A stretch of 64,000 nt of DNA, taken from NCBI GenBank assembly GCA_015232365.1, contig JADFZU010000004.1, positions 29,114 to 93,113 of the forward strand. Direction: 5' to 3'. The notes below the pieces were generated by a model. That model made no database searches and had not been told where the DNA came from. It saw only the letters and a list, made by a program, of their open reading frames with translations. This document shows positions 26,033 to 35,264 of this stretch, piece after piece. The position numbers and the translations under genes are program-made. The stretch comes from Magnetococcales bacterium. GTDB lineage: Bacteria; Pseudomonadota; Magnetococcia; Magnetococcales; JADFYX01. Each line of letters opens with the position of its first letter. Position 1 is the first letter of the stretch.

Positions 26033-26797
26033 ATGTCTCAATCAAGCACATCTCAACATGTACATCATTGGGAAGTTAGTTGGGCTCCCATGGTTGCGAC
26101 CTTCGGGATTTTGTTTGCTCTGCCGCTGGCTTTTTCAGCCTATTTTGTTTACGAAAATACTCTGCTGACAGTAATATTTGCAGGTATAGGAACTCCAATG
26201 ATGTTGGCTGGAATAGCCAAATGGGTTAGTGAAACCCTGCATGAAAAACCACTGATAGAGGGGATGTCACCTGTCGGACTACCCTATTTTATTGTCTCAG
26301 AAGTTTTTATCTTTCTGGGATTTTTTGTCAGTTACTGGGCGATGCGCCTTTCTGCTGGTAATGCATGGCCTCCTGAAGGCACACCAGAATTCAACACGCA
26401 ACTACCGATTATCATGACAGTGATTCTGGTAGCTTCGAGTATTACCTACCACGTTGCCGAAGAGAAATATGAGCATAACGATTTTCCTGGTTTTAGAAAA
26501 TGGTTGATTATCTCAATCGCCTTGGGTTTAATTTTCCTCGGCTGTACATTTTATGAATACAACCATCTACTGCATCAGGGTTTCGCTCCATCAACCAACG
26601 CATTCAGCAGTATTTTTTACTCAATAACCGGTTTTCATGCTTCTCATGTGATTGTTGGTCTGGGAGTGTTTATTGCCATTTTAATACCAGCTTTCTCCAA
26701 CAAGGCTCATAAATCTCTAGTCTTCTGTGGCGGAGTTTATTGGCACTTTGTTGATGTAGTTTGGTTTTTTGTTGCCTCACAAGTATATTTCTGGTAG
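26033..26797 (+). CDS. coxC: Cytochrome c oxidase subunit III
   Basis: 254 residues, seven membrane spans. Family motifs include PYFIVSEVFIFLGFFVSYWA, TFYEYNHLLHQGFAPSTNAF, FYSITGFHASHVIVGLGVF and the C-terminal YWHFVDVVWFFVASQVYFW. Subunit III is part of aa3-type oxidases in the inner membrane and stabilises turnover. It leads the operon, an unusual order since coxB or coxA usually comes first. A strong AAGGAGAG ribosome site precedes ATG. Confidence 0.95.
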   Translation: MSQSSTSQHVHHWEVSWAPMVATFGILFALPLAFSAYFVYENTLLTVIFAGIGTPMMLAGIAKWVSETLHEKPLIEGMSPVGLPYFIVSEVFIFLGFFVSYWAMRLSAGNAWPPEGTPEFNTQLPIIMTVILVASSITYHVAEEKYEHNDFPGFRKWLIISIALGLIFLGCTFYEYNHLLHQGFAPSTNAFSSIFYSITGFHASHVIVGLGVFIAILIPAFSNKAHKSLVFCGGVYWHFVDVVWFFVASQVYFW

Positions 26798-26816
26798 AGC
26801 AGGCAAAAAATAGAGT

Positions 26817-27641
26817 ATGAGACATATTTTAGCTTTTTTCATTGGCACGATTTTCATTTTAGGAACAGTGCCGGTCGAGGCTAACTACTTTCGGCAAAGA
26901 GAGTCTGATGTTGACTCAAATGTGTTTCGTATACTTGAAAAGGATTTTATGGGTGTCCAGTTTGATCAGGACCTTGAGTTAATTGATCAAAATGGAGCAC
27001 AGCTAAAAGTTGGTGACTTTGCCGGTAAGCCACTGGTTCTTGTATGGTCATATTATTCCTGTGATGGCAGTTGTTCGGCAGTTAATGCAGAGCTTAAACT
27101 TCTGTTGGAACAGGTAGACAGGCAGACAATTGGTGAAAACTACCGGGTTTTAACTCTCTCATTTGACAAAAATGATACAGTTGAAACCATTAAGGAGTTC
27201 CGAAGTTTTCTACAGTTGCCGCCAAAGTGGGAGAAAGCATGGACATTTGCGGTTCTTAAAGATCCGCAGAAGATAGAAGAGATGACAAAAAAGACCGGTT
27301 TCAAGTTTTTCTGGGCTCCTCAAGATAAAACTTTCTACCATCCTAATGTTTTTATCCTGCTATCTCCAGATGGAAGAATTACCCGATACATCTATGCCCT
27401 GACCAATAATGAGAAGGATATGGGGTTGGCTCTGTTAGAGGCAAGAAAGGGTGATTTTAAAGTAAATGAGGTGATAGACTTTGTAGTTGGGCTCTGTTAC
27501 AGCTACAACTATAAAGAGGGGCGGTATACCTATAACATACCTCTGTACGTTGGACTTGGTGCACTTTTTATCGGACTTTCACTGTTGTTTAGTTCGGTTT
27601 TGCTTTTTAGGAAAAAGAAATTAAAGGAGGGAACGCAATAA
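26817..27641 (+). CDS. SCO1/SenC family copper chaperone, membrane-bound at the C-terminus
   Basis: 274 residues. Signal peptide (1-23), thioredoxin-like SCO domain with copper/redox motif CDGSC (SYYSCDGSCSAVNAEL) and the conserved His in FYHPNVFILLSPDGR, then a C-terminal membrane helix (about 243-264). SCO proteins help deliver copper to the CuA site of subunit II. The gene lies between subunits III and II; its stop shares a base with the coxB start (TAATG). The C-terminal anchor differs from the usual N-terminal anchor and from the second SCO gene at 30413. Confidence 0.9.
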   Translation: MRHILAFFIGTIFILGTVPVEANYFRQRESDVDSNVFRILEKDFMGVQFDQDLELIDQNGAQLKVGDFAGKPLVLVWSYYSCDGSCSAVNAELKLLLEQVDRQTIGENYRVLTLSFDKNDTVETIKEFRSFLQLPPKWEKAWTFAVLKDPQKIEEMTKKTGFKFFWAPQDKTFYHPNVFILLSPDGRITRYIYALTNNEKDMGLALLEARKGDFKVNEVIDFVVGLCYSYNYKEGRYTYNIPLYVGLGALFIGLSLLFSSVLLFRKKKLKEGTQ

Positions 27642-28387
27642 TGAAAAAGATGCTTACGGCTTTGACCTGGATTGGGTTGATTATGTCGTCCGCTATCGCA
27701 ATGGCTTCTGATTCTGCCGGGGTTATAAAAGATCCAGCGGAGAGTTGGAAACACCTTTGGATGGAAGTGATGATTGACCTCTACATCATGGGCGGTATTT
27801 TCGGTGCACTTGCTATATACTGGTTGATTAAGTATAGAGCAAAAAGCCCGGATGCCGTAGGTAAGGGGCCAAAATTGACACGTTCACAACGTTGGGCCTG
27901 GGCTATAGTTCCCTGTGTGCTTTTTCTTGCTGATGACCTGTATCTGGGTGCTAGTGGTTGGTCGGCCTGGAATGTCTACCGGAATGTTCCCGAGAATGCC
28001 ATGGAGGTTAAGGTTACTGGCAGAATGTGGAACTGGGAGTTTGAATATGAGGACGGCACAACATCCAGCTATGATGTTGATGGTGATGAGGGCGAAAAAG
28101 GAGACGGCTTGGTGGTTCCAGTTGGAACGCCAGTAGTGCTTCGCATGACCTCAGAGGATGTTGTACACTCCTTTGGCATAACCGAATACCGGGTTAAAGA
28201 GGATCTTATGCCCGGACGAATTACCTATATTTGGTTCTACCCCAAAAAAGAGGCAGAAAGCTGGGTAACATGCACTGAGTTTTGTGGTGCAAATCACTCT
28301 AGAATGTATGCACCAATCAAAGCAGTTCCAGCAGCAAAATATCAAGAATGGATAGCCAAACGTGCTAAGGAGGAGGCTGAAGGATGA
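27641..28387 (+). CDS. coxB: Cytochrome c oxidase subunit II (CuA)
   Basis: 248 residues. Signal peptide, two membrane spans (about 45-67 and 88-106), then the periplasmic cupredoxin domain. CuA ligands are all present: His in VVHSFGITEY and the motif CTEFCGANHSRM (C-x-E-x-C-x3-H-x2-M). WNWEFEY corresponds to the aromatic electron-entry patch. There is no C-terminal cytochrome c domain, so this is not a caa3 fusion. Its last bases overlap the coxA start (ATGA). Confidence 0.95.
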   Translation: MKKMLTALTWIGLIMSSAIAMASDSAGVIKDPAESWKHLWMEVMIDLYIMGGIFGALAIYWLIKYRAKSPDAVGKGPKLTRSQRWAWAIVPCVLFLADDLYLGASGWSAWNVYRNVPENAMEVKVTGRMWNWEFEYEDGTTSSYDVDGDEGEKGDGLVVPVGTPVVLRMTSEDVVHSFGITEYRVKEDLMPGRITYIWFYPKKEAESWVTCTEFCGANHSRMYAPIKAVPAAKYQEWIAKRAKEEAEG

Positions 28388-29988
28388 GTAAGAAATCTGA
28401 AAAATTCAATTTAAGTGAATGGATTTTTACCACCGACCATAAGCGTATCGGTGTTATGTATCTCATTGGATCAATTGCCGCCTTTTCAGTAGCTGGAGTA
28501 ATGGCGATATTGATTCGTATTGAACAGTCCAGCTTGGGACCAACCCTGGCTGCTGATGCCATGACCGCTGGCCAACAGTATAACCAATGGCTATATTTTC
28601 ATGGTGCTGCCATGATTCTGGCCTTTCTTATTCCTGGCCTTACAGGATTTGCCGCCAACTATTTTCTGCCGCTAATGATCGGTGCTGCAGATGTGGCTTT
28701 TCCACGGATTAATGCTCTGAGTGTCTGGCTGTTCTGGGCCGGTATCATTGTTGCCCTGCTCGGTTTTGTTATTCCTGATGCTCCAGATATCATGTGGACC
28801 GGTTATCCGCCCTATTCAATATTGACAGGTGGTAATACGGCGTTCTATGTGTTTACAGTCCATCTTTTGGGGTTTGCCTCCATTTTGGGAGCGGTAAACT
28901 TTTTGGTAACTGTTATCTACATGCGTGCTCCTGGTATGGGTTGGAACCAGCTCAACATGTTTGTCTGGTCCACAGTTACAGCATTTGTCATCCAGTTGGT
29001 TTTTGTTCCTGTTCTCGCTGCTGCGGTTACCATGTTGCTGTTTGATAAGTATTTGGGAACCCACTTTTTTGATCCTTCGGCAGGTGGCGATGTTCTCCTT
29101 TATCAAAACCTCTTCTGGTTTTACTCCCATCCGGCAGTGTATGTGATCCTGCTTCCTGCCCTCGGCATTCTCTATGAGGTTGTTGCCACATTCAGTAAAA
29201 ACCGTATCTTTAACTACAAAGCTGCTGTTTATGGTGGAATGTGGGGTGTGGTTTTGATTTCTGGTGAGGTTTGGGTTCACCATTTATATGTATCCGGCAT
29301 GCCAGATTGGATTCGTATCGGACAGATGATCAGCACCCTGCTTATCTCCCTTCCGGTTGGTCTATTGGCGATATCCTTGTTTGGTACTCTGTACAAGGGA
29401 GCTATAACTTTTGAACTACCTATGAAGTATGCAGTATCCTGCCTGTTTTTATTCCTTATTGGTGGCTTGACCGGTATACCTCTTGCTATTACTGCTCTTG
29501 ATCTGCATCTATCTGATACTTCGTTCATCCATGCTCATTTCCACTATATAATGGGTATTTTTGCAACCTTCTCAGTGTTTGCTGCAGTCTACTACTGGTT
29601 CCCAAAAATGACTGGTAAAATGTACAATGACAAGTGGGGAACCATTGGTTTCTGGCTGAATTTTATCGGTGTTAATGTCACATTTATGCCGCTTTTCAAA
29701 ATCGGTGTTGATGGTATGCCTCGTCGTTACTGGAACTATGAGATGTTCCCGCAGTTTGAAACATGGCATTATATCGCTATGTTGGGAGCTTTGTTGGTAG
29801 CTTCAGGTATGATTATTACCATTCTTAACTGGATCATGAGTGCTATGAATGGTAAGAAGTCCGTTGACAACCCATGGAAATCAAAATCTTTGGAGTGGAC
29901 TCATACGGTCAACCCTCCTGGACCTGGTAACTTTCTGAAAGATGTAAAAGTTGCTGATGATTGGACACCTTATGACTACGGAAAATAA
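28384..29988 (+). CDS. coxA: Cytochrome c oxidase subunit I, A2 type
   Basis: 534 residues, 12 membrane spans. Haem a ligand in FHGAAMILAFLIPG, CuB ligands in FYSHPAVYVILLPALG and VWVHHLYVSGMP, haem ligands in DTSFIHAHFHYIMG. The helix VI motif is YSHPAVY, not GHPEVY, so the K-channel tyrosine is kept while the D-channel glutamate is replaced by the Tyr-Ser pair of A2-type oxidases. It couples oxygen reduction to proton pumping. Its 3' end overlaps a 39-residue membrane protein gene. Confidence 0.97.
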   Translation: MSKKSEKFNLSEWIFTTDHKRIGVMYLIGSIAAFSVAGVMAILIRIEQSSLGPTLAADAMTAGQQYNQWLYFHGAAMILAFLIPGLTGFAANYFLPLMIGAADVAFPRINALSVWLFWAGIIVALLGFVIPDAPDIMWTGYPPYSILTGGNTAFYVFTVHLLGFASILGAVNFLVTVIYMRAPGMGWNQLNMFVWSTVTAFVIQLVFVPVLAAAVTMLLFDKYLGTHFFDPSAGGDVLLYQNLFWFYSHPAVYVILLPALGILYEVVATFSKNRIFNYKAAVYGGMWGVVLISGEVWVHHLYVSGMPDWIRIGQMISTLLISLPVGLLAISLFGTLYKGAITFELPMKYAVSCLFLFLIGGLTGIPLAITALDLHLSDTSFIHAHFHYIMGIFATFSVFAAVYYWFPKMTGKMYNDKWGTIGFWLNFIGVNVTFMPLFKIGVDGMPRRYWNYEMFPQFETWHYIAMLGALLVASGMIITILNWIMSAMNGKKSVDNPWKSKSLEWTHTVNPPGPGNFLKDVKVADDWTPYDYGK

Positions 29989-30091
29989 GATACCGAAAAA
30001 AAAGTTATGGATTACTGCTGGTCTGTTGATGCTGTTGGCTATTTTGATCAACATCTCCATCTACTATAAGGTCAGCCGTTACGGTCCGTAA
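29972..30091 (+). CDS. Small single-span cytochrome oxidase-associated protein
   Basis: 39 residues: a basic start (MTTENKIPKKK), one membrane span (LWITAGLLMLLAILINISIYY) and a short basic tail. It overlaps the end of coxA by 17 bases in another frame, and a terminator follows. Small single-helix proteins in this place in proteobacterial cox operons act in oxidase assembly or as a fourth subunit. Sequence-level homology cannot be judged at this length, so the role is inferred from position and topology. Confidence 0.6.
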   Translation: MTTENKIPKKKLWITAGLLMLLAILINISIYYKVSRYGP

Positions 30092-30131
30092 CCAACGTTT
30101 GAATTAGCAGAAAATTCGTTCAATACTATTG

Positions 30132-30174
30132 CCCCTTCTCTTGCAGAGTACTACTCTTTGAGAGAAGGGGTTTT
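30132..30174 (+). terminator. Terminator of the cox operon
   Basis: A 10-base stem CCCCTTCTCT/AGAGAAGGGG encloses a second inner stem AGAGTA/TACTCT; TTTT follows the 3' arm. It lies 40 bases after the small subunit gene. The remaining sequence to 30412 has no gene. Confidence 0.85.
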
Positions 30175-30412
30175 GCCATATTAGGTTGGCTTTACTCTAG
30201 AACTTCTTAAACAGCGTGTAGGCGACATGATCATTGGCTTTAGCTGTTGCTTATCTTGTTGTTATTAATCAGTTTCTTCTATCTGTCTCCATACTGCTCT
30301 TAAATTTTTTAGCGGATTTTTGGTTCTAAGCGTAATCTAGGAATTATTATTATCGCTATTATTAGCCGATGTTAACCAGCTCTTTTGGGCTAGACTTTAA
30401 AGTGATTTCTAA

Positions 30413-31078
30413 TTGATGAGCAGTAAAACAAATAAAATATCAGTTAAACAGCTTATTATTGTCAATATCTTGATATTAATAGGGCTGTTCAGTTGCTTTA
30501 AACTGTGGCAACACTATTTTGCCAGCCCTAAAATTCCTAAAGAGTTGCGTGGTATTGTCCTGCCTGAACCAATTTCTTTAAAACCATTTCGGTTGGTTGA
30601 CCATTTTAGTAAACCATTCAACATGGAACGCCTCCAGGGAAGTTGGAGTTTTGTTTTTTTCGGCTATACACAGTGCCCTGATGTCTGCCCTATTTCCATG
30701 GGTCTATTGGCAGATACATTTGAACGTTTGAGTAAAGTTCCTGGTGTTTTAGATAATACTCAAGCCGTATTCATATCTGTCGACCCAGGACGGGACACTC
30801 CAGAGTTGCTAAAATCATATGTACCTTACTATAACCCTGAATTTCTTGGTGTTACAGGCACAGCTGAGCAGTTGCGTGCTTTTGCCAAACAGATGTTAGC
30901 TAGTTATGTCATCTCTTCAAAAGTAGATGAGGATGGCGACTACACTGTGGCTCATACTTCAGCATTTTTTCTTGTTGACCCTAAAGGGCAACTTTTTGCT
31001 ATATTTCAATCCCAGTTTCATGACCCGGAAAAAATGGCAGAATATTTTATTAGTATAAGAACTAATTATGAAAAGTAG
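30413..31078 (+). CDS. SCO1/SenC family copper chaperone, N-terminally anchored
   Basis: 221 residues. N-terminal membrane anchor (about 12-30), then the SCO domain: FVFFGYTQCPDVCPISMG with the CxxxC copper site (CPDVC), AVFISVDPGRDTP and the conserved His in TVAHTSAFFLVDPKG. It is the canonical SCO form and probably metallates subunit II or keeps it reduced. It lies between the cox operon and the haem O synthase gene, likely as its own unit. Confidence 0.92.
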   Translation: MMSSKTNKISVKQLIIVNILILIGLFSCFKLWQHYFASPKIPKELRGIVLPEPISLKPFRLVDHFSKPFNMERLQGSWSFVFFGYTQCPDVCPISMGLLADTFERLSKVPGVLDNTQAVFISVDPGRDTPELLKSYVPYYNPEFLGVTGTAEQLRAFAKQMLASYVISSKVDEDGDYTVAHTSAFFLVDPKGQLFAIFQSQFHDPEKMAEYFISIRTNYEK

Positions 31079-31572
31079 ATGGTTTCTTCTATGTTGTATG
31101 TAAGTGCTGTCGAAAAAGTTATTTATAGGTTTATACAAACAAAATCATAGTGTATTAGCCAAAAGCCAAATTAGAAATGGGGGCATCAAAACTCCAAAGC
31201 CATGCATCAAACTTTGTTTTAACCAATATTGATGTAACATAAATAGAGATCCTTGCGGTTCTGAAATATAGTTTAAATTTCTACAAATTGCATAAATTTC
31301 TTAAATATTTCCAAGTTTTAGTATATATTGTACCAGATGGGCTGCTTTATAGAAAAAATAGGATAAAAAAATTAGTTTGAGTCAGGTATTGTTCTGTGCA
31401 GTAGTTACCAGTTATGAAGTATAAATTTTTATAGAAATTTTAAGTTTTGCAATGCATAACTTTTTATTATTGCTGGCATTTTATTGACTATCTTGTTTGT
31501 TTGACTATGTTGGCTTTGTTAAGTTCACGCACGTCGGCTGGGGTCTGAAAACAGAAATTAGGAATTGCAAAA
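31079..31572. other. Intergenic region upstream of haem O synthase
   Basis: 494 AT-rich bases with no gene. The string TTTGAGTCAGGTA at 31376-31388 is identical to one upstream of the cox operon at 25659-25671. No clear promoter hexamers stand out. Confidence 0.35.
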
Positions 31573-32436
31573 ATGAAAAACATGACATGGACACCTTATG
31601 TTGAATTGATGAAACTGAAGATAGGCGGCATGATTGCTCTGACCGCAGTTGTCTCTTATTTATCAATGATGGAGAGTTTCGACGTTGTTCATCTCATTGT
31701 TCTTATTACTATTATGCTGCTGGGTGCTTCTAGTTCTGCCGTTTTCAACCACTGGTACGACCGAGATATTGATCAGAAGATGGAGAGGACTGCAAACCGC
31801 CCGTTAGCTACAGCACAGATTAACCCTGACCATGCTCTGTGGATGGCAAAAGGGTTGTTGGTTGCTGGAGTAGGGCTTGGAATCTGGTTTTTCAACCCAA
31901 TGGTTGGATTGCACCTATTTTTAGGGGCTTTTTTTTATGGCATCGTCTATACCGTTTGGTTGAAGCGGCGAACATGGCTGAATATTGTTCTCGGTGGTCT
32001 TGCTGGAAGTTTTGCTGTGATGGCTGGTGCTGCATCAGTCAACCCAGACATGTACGTTCTACCGCTACTTTTAGCCCTGGTACTGTTTTTCTGGACTCCG
32101 TCACATTTTTGGAGTCTTGCTATACATCTAAAGAAAGAGTACCAGAAAGTTGGTGTCCCCATGTTGCCGGTGGTTGTTGGTGATAAAAAAGCTGCCCAAT
32201 ATATCTTCATCAATACAATTTTACTGGTAGCTTCATCAATGCTCCCATGGGTATTTGACAAGTTGGGTCTCATCTATCTTAGCGGTGCCTTATTGGCTGG
32301 CGGTCTTTTTCTATTTGGCAATGTACAACTATTAAAAAATCCTACTTGTGAAAATGGCTGGAAAAACTTTACCGGCTCCATGCGTTATCTTGGCATTCTA
32401 TTTATTGCCATCGTAATAGATAAAAATTTCTATTAG
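31573..32436 (+). CDS. ctaB: Protoheme IX farnesyltransferase (haem O synthase)
   Basis: 287 residues, eight or nine membrane spans, UbiA prenyltransferase family. The prenyl-diphosphate site NHWYDRDIDQKMERTANRP (N-x3-D-x3-D) and the second region WTPSHFWSLAIHLKKEYQKV are present. It farnesylates haem B to haem O, the precursor of haem A for the oxidase at 26033-30091. No haem A synthase (ctaA) is seen in the window. Confidence 0.95.
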   Translation: MKNMTWTPYVELMKLKIGGMIALTAVVSYLSMMESFDVVHLIVLITIMLLGASSSAVFNHWYDRDIDQKMERTANRPLATAQINPDHALWMAKGLLVAGVGLGIWFFNPMVGLHLFLGAFFYGIVYTVWLKRRTWLNIVLGGLAGSFAVMAGAASVNPDMYVLPLLLALVLFFWTPSHFWSLAIHLKKEYQKVGVPMLPVVVGDKKAAQYIFINTILLVASSMLPWVFDKLGLIYLSGALLAGGLFLFGNVQLLKNPTCENGWKNFTGSMRYLGILFIAIVIDKNFY

Positions 32437-32660
32437 AATCAGACCTATAAATTACCGTAATTACGCCTGTCAGGTGAATCAATTAACGGTTTATAGAGAG
32501 TCCAGGTCTATACTGTTACCACTTTCAGAATCAGTAAGCTTTGATATATGTAGTAGAATTAGTCGGTTTTCTTTTTTTGGGAAATTTGTTGAGACAATTG
32601 AAATTTTACAAGCTCCATAAGAGATTCTATTAAAATCACAATACATTTATTTCCATGTTT

Positions 32661-32826
32661 AACCATAGATTCTGCAGTTATTCGTACATCACTGGTGCAA
32701 CCTCTTGACTCACATGGTAAATCAGAAAAAATCTCCTCACCAACAAGGTGACTTCGATTTTTCCTGATTCACAGACAAACCAATATCTCATGCTATTAAT
32801 GCACCCCCAAATGCTGAATCTAGGTT
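32661..32826. repeat. MITE-like imperfect inverted repeat (copy B)
   Basis: 166 bp with ends AACCATAGATTCTGCAGTT and AAATGCTGAATCTAGGTT. It is about 80% identical to copy A by eye, with the same central TCACCAACAAGGTGACTTCG. It lies in the 537-base gap between ctaB and the cyclase leader ORF. Confidence 0.85.
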
Positions 32827-32973
32827 AACAGTTTTTCAGTAGCTAAATAATCTACTATTTAACTCTATTCTGTTAACAAATAATTTTAATATTGATACAG
32901 GTAGTGTAGACTTAGGTAACACTGAACTACTAAGCAGCAATGTTTAATCAACTAAATATTGGGGGTATTTGCG

Positions 32974-33066
32974 TTGAAGTTGTTTGTATTTTTTTTTCTC
33001 AGCAACACCATTCTAAAATCTCTTCCCATAACTGCTGCTCAACAAAAAATTGTTGAGAGCTTATGA
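32974..33066 (+). CDS. Putative 30-residue leader peptide coupled to the adenylate cyclase
   Basis: TTG start after GGGGG, ending in a TGA that overlaps the cyclase ATG (ATGA). The peptide starts with a hydrophobic run (MKLFVFFFLSNTILKSL). Within its 3' end lies a perfect hairpin, CTCAACAA-AAAA-TTGTTGAG (33038-33057), whose right arm overlaps the cyclase ribosome site GAGAG. Ribosomes translating the leader would open that hairpin. The non-ATG start and tiny size keep this tentative. Confidence 0.4.
   Translation: MKLFVFFFLSNTILKSLPITAAQQKIVESL
33038..33057 (+). promoter_or_regulatory. Hairpin covering the cyclase ribosome-binding site
   Basis: Eight-base perfect stem CTCAACAA/TTGTTGAG with an AAAA loop; the GAG of the right arm is part of the GAGAG ribosome site for the ATG at 33063. 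It could limit translation unless a ribosome reads through the upstream leader ORF. Confidence 0.5.
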
Positions 33067-34997
33067 ATCCAATTTCCAAATTTACCAACAACCGGGTTGT
33101 TACTGATGCCGGAGTATTCTTGTTCCTGCTAACGCTGTTGGTTGTTGGTCAGTGGTCAAGTGTATTTGAGAGGTGGGAGCTAGGGGCTTACGATTTGAGT
33201 TTGCGCTGGCGTATGGAAAAACCAGCCAATAGCGACAAAGTTGTGCAGATTCTAGCCAATGAAGAGGACCTTAACCAACTTGGCTGGCCTCTATCCGACC
33301 AGGTTTTAGCCAAGGTTTTAAATAAGCTTCATGTTGCAGCACCAAGAGTTATCGGGTTGGATTTTTACCGTGAGCAGCCCCGCCCTCCTGGACATGAAGA
33401 GTTGGTAGCTGCTTTTAAAAATGTCCCGGAAACTATAGCTGTTTTTAAATTTGGCGGCTCAAAAGCAAAAATGGTTCCACCTCCACCAGTTCTGGATGGT
33501 TTAGAGAGAAGCGGTTTTGCCGACTGGTTGGTTGATAGTGATGGGGTTGTCCGTCAGGGGCTTTTATATTTGAGCCGTGATGGTAGAGTCAGCTCCTCCC
33601 TTGCCCTACGTTTAGGGCTTGAATATCTGGCGGCAGATGGGATCACTGCCAAGCCCGACCCGGTCAACCCAAAATATTTACGCCTTGGTAAAACCACCCT
33701 GCGACCTCTAGGTGCAAAAGATGGTGGATATGCTGGCTCCAATAGCGGTGGATACCGTTTTCTTCTCGATTTTAGAGGAGGGGAGAACCCCTTTCAGGTA
33801 TACTCATTCCTTGATCTGCTAGAGGGACGAGTCCCTGCAGAGAAGATAGAAGACCGGATAGTTATTCTTGGCCCTGGTGCAGATAGCGTTAAAGATCAGT
33901 TCCTATCCCCGTTCAGCCTGGGTGGAAGTAGTGAAAATGCTTTCATGTTTGGCCCGGTTCTCCATGCCCATGCAGTTAACCAGTTATTGCGTATTGCAGA
34001 GGGTGGCAGTGCCCAGATAATAACTATAAATGAGTTTTTTGAGCTTCTGTGGCTTTCATGCTGGATAGTTATGGGGTTGATTATCGGTAGAACTCCATTT
34101 AATACGGTTACTTTTGCCTGGCGTACCAGTTTAGCCGGTGTTGGACCTCTATTGATCCAGATAATTCTAATCCATGGGAATATCTGGTTGCCATCTGCGG
34201 TGGCTACCCTGGGCTTTGTTCTAGCAGCAATTCTAGCTACAGCCATGGCATCACATGAAGAGCGTAAACAGCGACGAATGCTGAGGTTTTTGTTGGACAA
34301 ATCTGTTTCACCAGCAGTAGCTGAAGAGATTTTGGCAAATAGAGAGCAGGTAGTTGGTGGTGGAAAAATTCGTACCCAAAAGCTCAGTGCTTCGGTTCTA
34401 TTTACCGACCTGGTAAACTTCACTCCAGTAGCTGAGCGTATGGAGCCGGAGGTGTTAATGCTCTGGCTTAATGAATATATGGGGGCTATGGCTGGTAAAA
34501 TCATGGTCAATGGAGGGGTGGTAGATAAATTTATTGGTGATGCTATAATGGCTCTCTTTGGTGTTCCTGTGGCAAGGGAGTCTGAGGAGGATATTGATCA
34601 GGATGTGGTTAATGCTGTCAGTTCTGCTATGGGCATGTGGGATATATTGGAACATGAGCTGATTCCGGCATGGAAAAAACGTGGCCTGCCTGAGATTTCA
34701 ATGCGGGTTGGTATACACACAGGTATGTTGGTGGCTGGTGGTTTGGGACATGAGGAGAGAATGGACTATACTGTGCTTGGTGATACCGTCAACATTGCTG
34801 CCCGTTTGGAGAGTCTAAAGCCTGGGACTGAGTTTACAATTCAACCATCTATCTGTCGTATTCTTATCTCTGAGGCAGCTTGTGCCAGGTTGGGCGGTAA
34901 ATTTGAGACTGCCCTGGTTGGAGATATGGTTTTAAAAGGGCGGTCAGAAACCATAGAGGTTCATCAGGTTTTAGGGGTTAGCAAACATAATGATTGA
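33063..34997 (+). CDS. CHASE2-domain class III adenylate cyclase
   Basis: 644 residues. An N-terminal membrane helix (about 16-30) is followed by an extracytoplasmic CHASE2 sensor domain (about 40-310), three membrane helices (about 325-395) and a class III cyclase domain (about 440-630). Metal-binding Asp residues lie in LFTDLVNFT and DKFIGDAIMALFG, the transition-state Asn/Arg in DTVNIAARLES. The Lys in VVDKFIGD and Asp in YTVLGDTVN fit ATP rather than GTP. CHASE2 cyclases often occur with FecR-domain proteins, and one lies at 41385. A cyclic-nucleotide-binding protein at 48793 is a possible receiver. Confidence 0.93.
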   Translation: MNPISKFTNNRVVTDAGVFLFLLTLLVVGQWSSVFERWELGAYDLSLRWRMEKPANSDKVVQILANEEDLNQLGWPLSDQVLAKVLNKLHVAAPRVIGLDFYREQPRPPGHEELVAAFKNVPETIAVFKFGGSKAKMVPPPPVLDGLERSGFADWLVDSDGVVRQGLLYLSRDGRVSSSLALRLGLEYLAADGITAKPDPVNPKYLRLGKTTLRPLGAKDGGYAGSNSGGYRFLLDFRGGENPFQVYSFLDLLEGRVPAEKIEDRIVILGPGADSVKDQFLSPFSLGGSSENAFMFGPVLHAHAVNQLLRIAEGGSAQIITINEFFELLWLSCWIVMGLIIGRTPFNTVTFAWRTSLAGVGPLLIQIILIHGNIWLPSAVATLGFVLAAILATAMASHEERKQRRMLRFLLDKSVSPAVAEEILANREQVVGGGKIRTQKLSASVLFTDLVNFTPVAERMEPEVLMLWLNEYMGAMAGKIMVNGGVVDKFIGDAIMALFGVPVARESEEDIDQDVVNAVSSAMGMWDILEHELIPAWKKRGLPEISMRVGIHTGMLVAGGLGHEERMDYTVLGDTVNIAARLESLKPGTEFTIQPSICRILISEAACARLGGKFETALVGDMVLKGRSETIEVHQVLGVSKHND

Positions 34998-35035
34998 TGG
35001 ACTATTCCAACTATTCAATCGAAACCCACGATCTT

Positions 35036-35110
35036 GAGATTTGGCAGGTCAAAACATAATGTCTAGATAAACCGGAGTATTGTACCATAAGTGCCTGTCT
35101 AACTGCCAAA
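35036..35110. repeat. Degenerate fragment of the MITE-like repeat (copy F)
   Basis: GAGATTTGGCAGG at the left and TAACTGCCAAA at the right are inverted, and the inner GATAAACC ... TATTGTACCATAAGTGC matches GATAAACC ... TTTTGCACCATTAATGC of copy A. The centre is deleted. Confidence 0.45.
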
Positions 35111-35264
35111 AAACAGGGTTATTTATTGAAAGCTGAACTCTTAAAAGTTTTTTGTTACAATACTTGAATGTTCAAGGTAAGTTATCTTCTAGATAATTTT
35201 AGAAATCAGCCCAGTATTATCTAGAGTTTCTACTGGGGGTTATTTGATGATGAGGTGTTATAAA

